A DNA stretch of 64,000 nucleotides from Pannonibacter tanglangensis (GTDB lineage Bacteria; Pseudomonadota; Alphaproteobacteria; Rhizobiales; Stappiaceae). A model generated the notes under the pieces. That model was not told where the DNA came from and made no database searches. It saw nothing but the letters and a program-made list of their open reading frames with translations. The position numbers were made by a program, and so were the translations under genes. This document shows, in pieces, positions 58,961 to 64,000 of the stretch. Position 1 is the stretch's first letter, and the number at the start of each line of letters is the position of its first letter. The stretch lies in the NCBI RefSeq assembly GCF_009915685.1, contig NZ_JAABLP010000001.1; one strand, 5' to 3'.

Positions 58961-60592
58961 TCAGATCGCGCTCACGCGGCGCAGGAAGTCGTCGATGCTG
59001 TCGGCGAGCTGGCGCGTCTTGCCGGCAACGTCTGCCGAGGAGCGCGACACGTCGGCCGCCGAGGAGGAGGTCTCGTCCACGGCGCCCTTGACGCTGCTCA
59101 TGTTGACAGTGATCTCCCGCGTTCCGGCAGCCACTTCCTGCACCGAGCGGCTGATCTCGCTGGTGGCCGAGCCCTGCTGTTCCAGGGCCCGGGTGATGGA
59201 GGCGGTGTATTCGTTGACACGGACCATCGTCGCGGCGATCTCCTCGATCGCGGCGACCGACCCGGAGGAGGCGTCCTGGATCGCGGTGATCTGGGCGGAG
59301 ATTTCCTCCGTGGCCTTGGAGGTCTGGGTGGCCAGTTCCTTCACTTCCGCCGCCACGACGGCAAAGCCGCGGCCGGCTTCGCCCGCACGGGCCGCCTCGA
59401 TGGTGGCGTTGAGGGCAAGGAGATTGGTCTGTTCGGCAATGTCCTGGATCAGCTGCAGCACCGCGCCGATCCGCTGGGCCGAGGCGGCAAGACCGGCCAC
59501 CTGCTCGTTGGCCGAGGCGGCCTTGCGGTTGGCGGCGGCAACGACCGTGCTGGTGTCGGCAATCTGGCGGGAGATCTCGCCGATGGAGGCCGACAGTTCC
59601 TCCGACGCCGAGGCTACGGTCTGCACGCTGGCATAGGCCTGTTCGGTGGCCGCCGCCACCGAGGCCGTCCGGCCCGTGGTGTCCCGCGACAGGTCGAGCA
59701 GCACCGACGAGATCTGCCCCATGTTGGCGGTCGCCTCGGTGACGGGCAGCAGCAGGCTCTGCGAGTTGCGGCGGAAGCCTTCGATCATGTCCTCCAGCTC
59801 CGCCTGGCGGGCGCGCTCGCGCTCGAAGGTCTCGCGCTGCTGCGCCTCCAGCTCGCGCTGGCGCACCGCGTTGTCCCGGAAGGTCTCGACGTTGCGGGCC
59901 ATCTGGCCCAGTTCATCCTTGCGCAGGACGCCCGGCACCGCCAGCTCCAGCTGTCCGTCAGCCAGCGTCAGCATCGTGCGCGACAGGCTGTCGATCGGGC
60001 GGGTGATCCGGCTGATCAGATACATCAGTGCGGCCGACACGACGCCGATTGCCACCAGCGTCATGGCCAGGGCGGTCGTCAGTGCCGCGTTGCGCTGGGT
60101 GACGATGACATTGGCATCAAAGGCGATGAACACGCTGCCGATCCGGGTGAGTGCGCCGCCGTCGTCGCGCAGGATCGGCTTGACGCCGACCTTGTAAGTG
60201 CCCGTGTTGAAGAAGCGCGTCGCCGTCTCGTCGCTGGCCGCCAGCGCCGCCTGCGGCAGGAGCGCCAGAAGATCCGCACCTTCCGTTCCTGCCTTGGCCA
60301 CGGTGGCGAAGATCGACCCGTTCTCCTCGCGCACCACCGCCCAGGAGAAATGGTCGTTTTCCATCAGCGGCTTCAGCACCGTCTTGGCAAGGTCCTGGTT
60401 GAAATCCCAGATGGCATTGCCAAGGGCCTGGTTCGACAGCTCGGTGCTCAGCGCGATCTCGGACTCGAAGGCCTTTTCCGAGGCGCTGATCAGATGCGTC
60501 GTGGTCAGATACGAGAAGGCCGCGAAGGCGAGCGCGACGACAACGACCACGGGTGTGATCGTCTTGAACTTGATCGATTGCCAGAACTTCAT
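58961..60592 (-). CDS. Membrane-bound chemotaxis receptor
   Basis: The 543-residue protein has a membrane segment at about 10-32, a periplasmic sensor of about 145 residues, a second segment near 178-198, HAMP (RPIDSLSRTMLTLADGQLELAVP) and a signalling domain with hairpin AVLQLIQDIAEQTNLLALNATIEAARAGEAGRGFAVVAAEV. An additional coiled coil rich in Q/E/R (RQRELEAQQRETFERERARQ) follows HAMP. The ligand is unknown. I chose the ATG at 60592; a further upstream codon would add a non-signal sequence. The 228 bases upstream are AT-rich and should hold its promoter. Confidence 0.94.
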   Translation of the reverse strand: MKFWQSIKFKTITPVVVVVALAFAAFSYLTTTHLISASEKAFESEIALSTELSNQALGNAIWDFNQDLAKTVLKPLMENDHFSWAVVREENGSIFATVAKAGTEGADLLALLPQAALAASDETATRFFNTGTYKVGVKPILRDDGGALTRIGSVFIAFDANVIVTQRNAALTTALAMTLVAIGVVSAALMYLISRITRPIDSLSRTMLTLADGQLELAVPGVLRKDELGQMARNVETFRDNAVRQRELEAQQRETFERERARQAELEDMIEGFRRNSQSLLLPVTEATANMGQISSVLLDLSRDTTGRTASVAAATEQAYASVQTVASASEELSASIGEISRQIADTSTVVAAANRKAASANEQVAGLAASAQRIGAVLQLIQDIAEQTNLLALNATIEAARAGEAGRGFAVVAAEVKELATQTSKATEEISAQITAIQDASSGSVAAIEEIAATMVRVNEYTASITRALEQQGSATSEISRSVQEVAAGTREITVNMSSVKGAVDETSSSAADVSRSSADVAGKTRQLADSIDDFLRRVSAI

Positions 60593-60820
60593 GGCACGTC
60601 CCCGATTGAACTGTGCCCATGCTGCGCCCGCCAACCCAATATTCCGTTAATGTCGCCCAGCAGCGCGCATGTTTTTGCGCTCAAGTTTTAAGCAAACACC
60701 CAGGAAGATCCAGTCAACCACCACTTTGACTTTAAACCGCGTGTAAACCACACCCGGATTGCAAGCCGGCGAATATTTTTACGCAGTTTTCCCAAGGTCA
60801 CCCCACAGGGACACCGCAGC

Positions 60821-61336
60821 TTACCGTTCGGCACCGGGCGCGCGCGGCGGCTTGCGCCGGGCACGCTGCGGCACCCGCATCGGCCAGTCCACCACATGGT
60901 TCTCGTAATCCTCGACCTCCATTCCGGCCTCGCTGACCGTGCGGCCGCGCACCGACACACCGGCCACATGCACTGTCTCCGGATCGCCGGAGACCAGCGG
61001 ATGCCACCAGTAGAGATCCTCGCCGTCGCGCACGAGGCGATAGGCGCAGGTCGGCGGCAACCAGGTGAGCGTGCGCACCTCCGCCGGGGTCAGCTGGATG
61101 CAGTCGGGCACGGTCTGCGCCCGGTTGGGATAGTCGCGGCAGCGGCAGCTGTCGCCATCCAGCAGCGCGCAGGCCACGTCGGTCCAGACGATGGCGCCGG
61201 TGTCCCAGTCCTCGAGCTTGTTGAGGCAGCAGCGGGCGCAGCCATCGCACAGCGCCTCCCATTCCTGGTCGGTCATCTCCTCCAGCGTCTTGACGCGCCA
61301 GTAGGGTTCCGTTGGGGGATTGTTGGCGTCCGGCAT
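60821..61336 (-). CDS. YcgN family cysteine-cluster protein (UPF0260)
   Basis: The 171-residue protein begins with the conserved WRVKTLEEMTDQEWEALCDGCARCCLNKLED; cysteines 30, 33, 36 and 37 plus 56, 64, 66 and 79 form a conserved set that probably binds a metal or iron-sulfur centre (family-level inference). Function unknown. It is divergent from the penicillin-binding protein gene with 88 bases between them. Confidence 0.92.
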   Translation of the reverse strand: MPDANNPPTEPYWRVKTLEEMTDQEWEALCDGCARCCLNKLEDWDTGAIVWTDVACALLDGDSCRCRDYPNRAQTVPDCIQLTPAEVRTLTWLPPTCAYRLVRDGEDLYWWHPLVSGDPETVHVAGVSVRGRTVSEAGMEVEDYENHVVDWPMRVPQRARRKPPRAPGAER

Positions 61337-61424
61337 TGATTTCGCGGCCCGTTTCGGGTTCCCTGAGTGTCAGTTATATCGGCTGTCGTTCCTTTAACAG
61401 CATCTTCAGACCACGGATAGCGCT

Positions 61425-63668
61425 GTGAGCTCCGACCTTCAGGGTGATGGCGGCCCGGATCGCCCGCAGACGCAAGGCCAGGAGCCCGGCGCCGAGCCGG
61501 GTGCACGTTCCGGTCCTGAAACCATTCCGGCCCGCTTGCGGCGGCGGCGGCATCGGTCCATCGCGTCCCGGCTCATGTCGGCCGATGCCTGGGTGGACAC
61601 GGCGCTTTGGCGGCTGGGGCGCTCGCTCGGCGAAGGCATCCGCGCCTATGATCGCTTCCTGCGCCGGTTCGAGGCGCGGGGCGTTGGCCGGGTCGCGGCC
61701 GAGGTCGGGTCCGATGGGGTCACCTTCGGCCTGCTTGGCCTTCTCGTCCTGCTCACCTTCGCCCAGCCGGCCTTCGAGGCAACGCGCAACGCCGACTGGA
61801 TGACGACCGACGACTTTGCCGTCACCTTCCTGGACCGCTTCGGAACCGAGATCGGCCGGCGCGGCATCGTGCTCAACGACACCGTGCCGCTGGAGGAGAT
61901 CCCGGACGTGCTCGTCAAGGCGACGCTGGCGACCGAGGACCGGCGCTTCTTCGAGCATTTCGGCATCGACATCTTCGGCACGTCCCGCGCCATGGTGGAA
62001 AACCTGCGGGCCCGCACGGTCGTCCAGGGCGGATCCTCGCTGACGCAGCAGCTCGCCAAGAACCTGTTCCTGTCCAACGAGCGGACGCTGGAGCGCAAGG
62101 TCAAGGAAGCCTTCCTCGCGCTCTGGCTGGAGGCAAACCTGTCCAAGCGGCAGATCCTCAAGCTGTACCTCGACCGCGCCTACATGGGCGGTGGCGTCTT
62201 CGGCGTCACGGCCGCCTCGGAGTTCTATTTCCGCAAGAACGTGCGCGAGCTGTCGCTGGCCGAGGCCGCCATGCTGGCCGGCCTCTACAAGGCCCCGACC
62301 AAATACGCCCCGCACATCAACCTCCCGGCCGCCCGCGCGCGCGCCAACGAGGTGCTGACCAACATGGTCCAGTCGGGCTTCATGACCGAGGGCCAGGTCA
62401 TCGGCGCGCGCCGCAACCCGGCCGTTGCCGTCGACCGGTCGCAGGACCAGGCGCCCGACTTCTTCCTCGACTGGGCCTTCGAGGAGGTGAAGAAGCTTGC
62501 CCGGCGCAATCCTGCCCTTGCCCGTGACCGGATCGTCACCGTCCGCACCACCCTTGACCCGGCGCTGCAACGGCAGGCGGAACAGTCGATGGAGAGCGTG
62601 CTGGCGGAATTCGGCCAGGTCCGCCGGACGTCGGAAGGCGCGCTGGTCGCCATGGTGCCGGACGGGGCCGTGCGGGCCATGGTCGGCGGCCGTGACTACG
62701 GCAAGAGCCAGTTCAACCGCGCGGCCAATGCGCTGCGCCAGCCCGGGTCGTCGTTCAAGCCCTTCGTCTACATGACGGCCTTCCTCAACGGCTACTCGGC
62801 CAGCAGCATCGTGCCCGACGCGCCGGTGTCGATCGGCAACTGGAGCCCGCGCAACTACTCGCGCGGCTATGCCGGGCCGATCACCCTCAAGGATGCGCTG
62901 ACCCGTTCCATCAACACGGTGCCCGTGCGCCTGTCGATCGCCGTCGGCCGGCCGGCGATCATGGAGACCGCCTACCGCATGGGCATCACCAACGAGCTGC
63001 AGAACACCGTGTCGCTGCCGCTGGGGGCGTCCGACGTCTCCGTCATCGACATGACCGCCAGCTACGCGGCCTTTGCCAGCGGGGGCTACAAGGCAACGCC
63101 CTTTGCCATCGTCGAGGTGCGCAACTCCGCCGGGCAGGTCCTGTTCGACCGGGACCGCGACCTGCCGGCGCCGGAACGCATCCTGCCGGCCGACAAGGTG
63201 GGCGAGATCAACGACATCCTCGTCAACGCGGTCGAGAACGGGACGGGCCGGCGTGCGATGATCGAGGGCGTCGTGGTTGCCGGCAAGACCGGCACCACCT
63301 CCGCCTACCGCGATGCCTGGTTCGCAGGCTACACGGGCAATTTCGTCAGCGCCGTGTGGATGGGCAACGATGACTTCACCTCCACCAACGAGGTCACCGG
63401 CGGCAACCTGCCGGCAATGGTCTGGCAGCGGCTGATGGCCTATGCGCATCAGGGCATCGAGCTGACGCCGCTGCCGGGCGTCGATCCGGCCCGGCTCAAG
63501 CCGGCGCAGGTGGCCCGCACCTCCGACAGGGCGCCGGCCGCCGTCCAGCCGCGCCTCCTGTCCACCCGCACGGTCGAGGTCCTGTCCGACATCGGAGCCG
63601 CCTTCGACGCGCTCGGCCAGACCGCCTCGGCGGAGGCGACGGACGCGCCGGAGGTCGCCCGGCCATGA
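61425..63668 (+). CDS. Class A penicillin-binding protein (PBP1a-type transglycosylase/transpeptidase)
   Basis: The 747-residue protein has a cytoplasmic basic tail, a membrane segment at about 102-118 and a GT51 domain with E171 (ATEDRRFFEHFG) and GGSSLTQQLAKN. The transpeptidase has S442-x-x-K445 (GSSFKPF), SIN (TRSINT) and K621-T-G. It polymerises and cross-links peptidoglycan. The C-terminus is short after KTGTT. The GTG at 61425 has only a weak ribosome site; an internal ATG would shorten the tail. Its stop overlaps the next gene start. Confidence 0.93.
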   Translation: MSSDLQGDGGPDRPQTQGQEPGAEPGARSGPETIPARLRRRRHRSIASRLMSADAWVDTALWRLGRSLGEGIRAYDRFLRRFEARGVGRVAAEVGSDGVTFGLLGLLVLLTFAQPAFEATRNADWMTTDDFAVTFLDRFGTEIGRRGIVLNDTVPLEEIPDVLVKATLATEDRRFFEHFGIDIFGTSRAMVENLRARTVVQGGSSLTQQLAKNLFLSNERTLERKVKEAFLALWLEANLSKRQILKLYLDRAYMGGGVFGVTAASEFYFRKNVRELSLAEAAMLAGLYKAPTKYAPHINLPAARARANEVLTNMVQSGFMTEGQVIGARRNPAVAVDRSQDQAPDFFLDWAFEEVKKLARRNPALARDRIVTVRTTLDPALQRQAEQSMESVLAEFGQVRRTSEGALVAMVPDGAVRAMVGGRDYGKSQFNRAANALRQPGSSFKPFVYMTAFLNGYSASSIVPDAPVSIGNWSPRNYSRGYAGPITLKDALTRSINTVPVRLSIAVGRPAIMETAYRMGITNELQNTVSLPLGASDVSVIDMTASYAAFASGGYKATPFAIVEVRNSAGQVLFDRDRDLPAPERILPADKVGEINDILVNAVENGTGRRAMIEGVVVAGKTGTTSAYRDAWFAGYTGNFVSAVWMGNDDFTSTNEVTGGNLPAMVWQRLMAYAHQGIELTPLPGVDPARLKPAQVARTSDRAPAAVQPRLLSTRTVEVLSDIGAAFDALGQTASAEATDAPEVARP

Positions 63669-64000
63669 AATCCGCCTTCCCGCTCGGCCCCGAGACCGAC
63701 TGGCAGAAGACCGAGACCCCGGAGATCCTGCAGCCGTCGCGCATGAGCCCTGCGGCGCGGGCCCTCGCGCTTCTGGCGACGGTGGTTCTGGCCGTTGCCC
63801 TCGGGCTCGGCTCCGCCTGGCTGGCGCTCGACCGCGAGGACCTGTTCCAGCAGATCCGCATCGGGGTCTGGGGCGCGCATCCGCAGGCCGGCACGCCCGA
63901 GGCCGATCCCTATTCCGCCGCGATCTACGCCCGCAGCGGCCGCGTGCCGCTCGCCAATGGCGAAGGCGTTGCCTTCACCGCCACGACGGACAGCGCCGGC
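63665..64000 (+). CDS. Membrane protein, probably DUF1214 family, 3' end outside window
   Basis: Only the first 112 codons are in the window. One membrane segment (about 32-53, ALALLATVVLAVALGLGSAWLAL) is followed by WGAHPQAGTPEADPYSAAIYARSGRVPLANGEGVAFTATTDSAG, a pattern I associate with DUF1214 proteins of rhizobia. The ATG overlaps the penicillin-binding protein stop (ATGA), implying coupling. Function unknown. Confidence 0.72.
   Translation, partial: MKSAFPLGPETDWQKTETPEILQPSRMSPAARALALLATVVLAVALGLGSAWLALDREDLFQQIRIGVWGAHPQAGTPEADPYSAAIYARSGRVPLANGEGVAFTATTDSAG

Noticed and set aside
1..64000. CRISPR arrays, rRNA, tRNA genes or insertion sequences
   Set aside because: No regularly spaced direct repeats, no cloverleaf-like gaps and no transposase-like frames were seen; gaps are short and explained by promoters or hairpins.

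Overview
The window is GC-rich, almost fully coding, chromosomal DNA from an alphaproteobacterium. The order ccmIEFH, a Do-type protease, an OmpR-type response regulator and kinase, glnE and a PleC-like kinase, together with a FeuN/FeuP/FeuQ set and GANTC sites in intergenic DNA, points to the Hyphomicrobiales, probably a Stappiaceae-like marine or soil bacterium. The family assignment is inference. No rRNA, tRNA, CRISPR array, insertion sequence or integrase was seen.

Layout. 1-8.3 kb: the 3' part of a double-ATPase ABC protein on the plus strand meets a minus-strand peptide-type ABC operon (double ATPase, binding protein, two permeases) followed by a small methyltransferase. 8.5-12.9 kb: a membrane adenylate/guanylate cyclase, a CaiB/BaiF CoA-transferase and a second methyltransferase. 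13-27 kb: housekeeping and cell-cycle genes (pepN, the PleC-like kinase, glnE, a two-component pair, the Do protease, a DUF2336 protein). 26.6-31 kb: the cytochrome c maturation genes ccmI-E-F-H. 31-37 kb: a conserved protein of unknown function, a 17 kDa-antigen-type lipoprotein, feuN-feuP-feuQ, and a VOC protein with a WYL regulator. 54.3-64 kb: two chemotaxis receptors, a DUF3833 protein, an MhqO/MhqD-like pair, a YcgN-type protein, a class A penicillin-binding protein and the start of a probable DUF1214 protein.

The centrepiece is 37.2-54.0 kb: a complete gene transfer agent (GTA) structural cluster on the minus strand, in the order known from Rhodobacter capsulatus RcGTA: small terminase-like protein, large terminase, portal, small proteins, prohead protease, capsid, connector, head closure, DUF3168, major tail protein, chaperones, tape measure, DUF2460, DUF2163 hub, NlpC/P60, and a giant TIM-barrel tail-tip protein. 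It continues directly into a DUF2793 tail-fibre-like gene, a GH24 lysozyme with a C-terminal membrane segment, and a holin-like protein. No replication, integration or repressor genes are present, which fits a domesticated GTA rather than a prophage.

Features of this cluster that homology alone does not explain: (i) a nearly identical AT-rich dyad, AGGAA-N4-TTCCT, lies next to a sigma70-like promoter ahead of the first gene and again directly ahead of the connector gene; (ii) the only two large internal gaps, after the terminase and after the capsid, each carry a copy of one GC-rich palindromic repeat, and the capsid gene is also followed by a 10-bp hairpin; (iii) GANTC sites cluster upstream of the portal gene; (iv) a YdcH-type small gene on the opposite strand interrupts the tail genes. 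Together these suggest three transcription segments under shared, possibly cell-cycle-linked, control. That model is inference.
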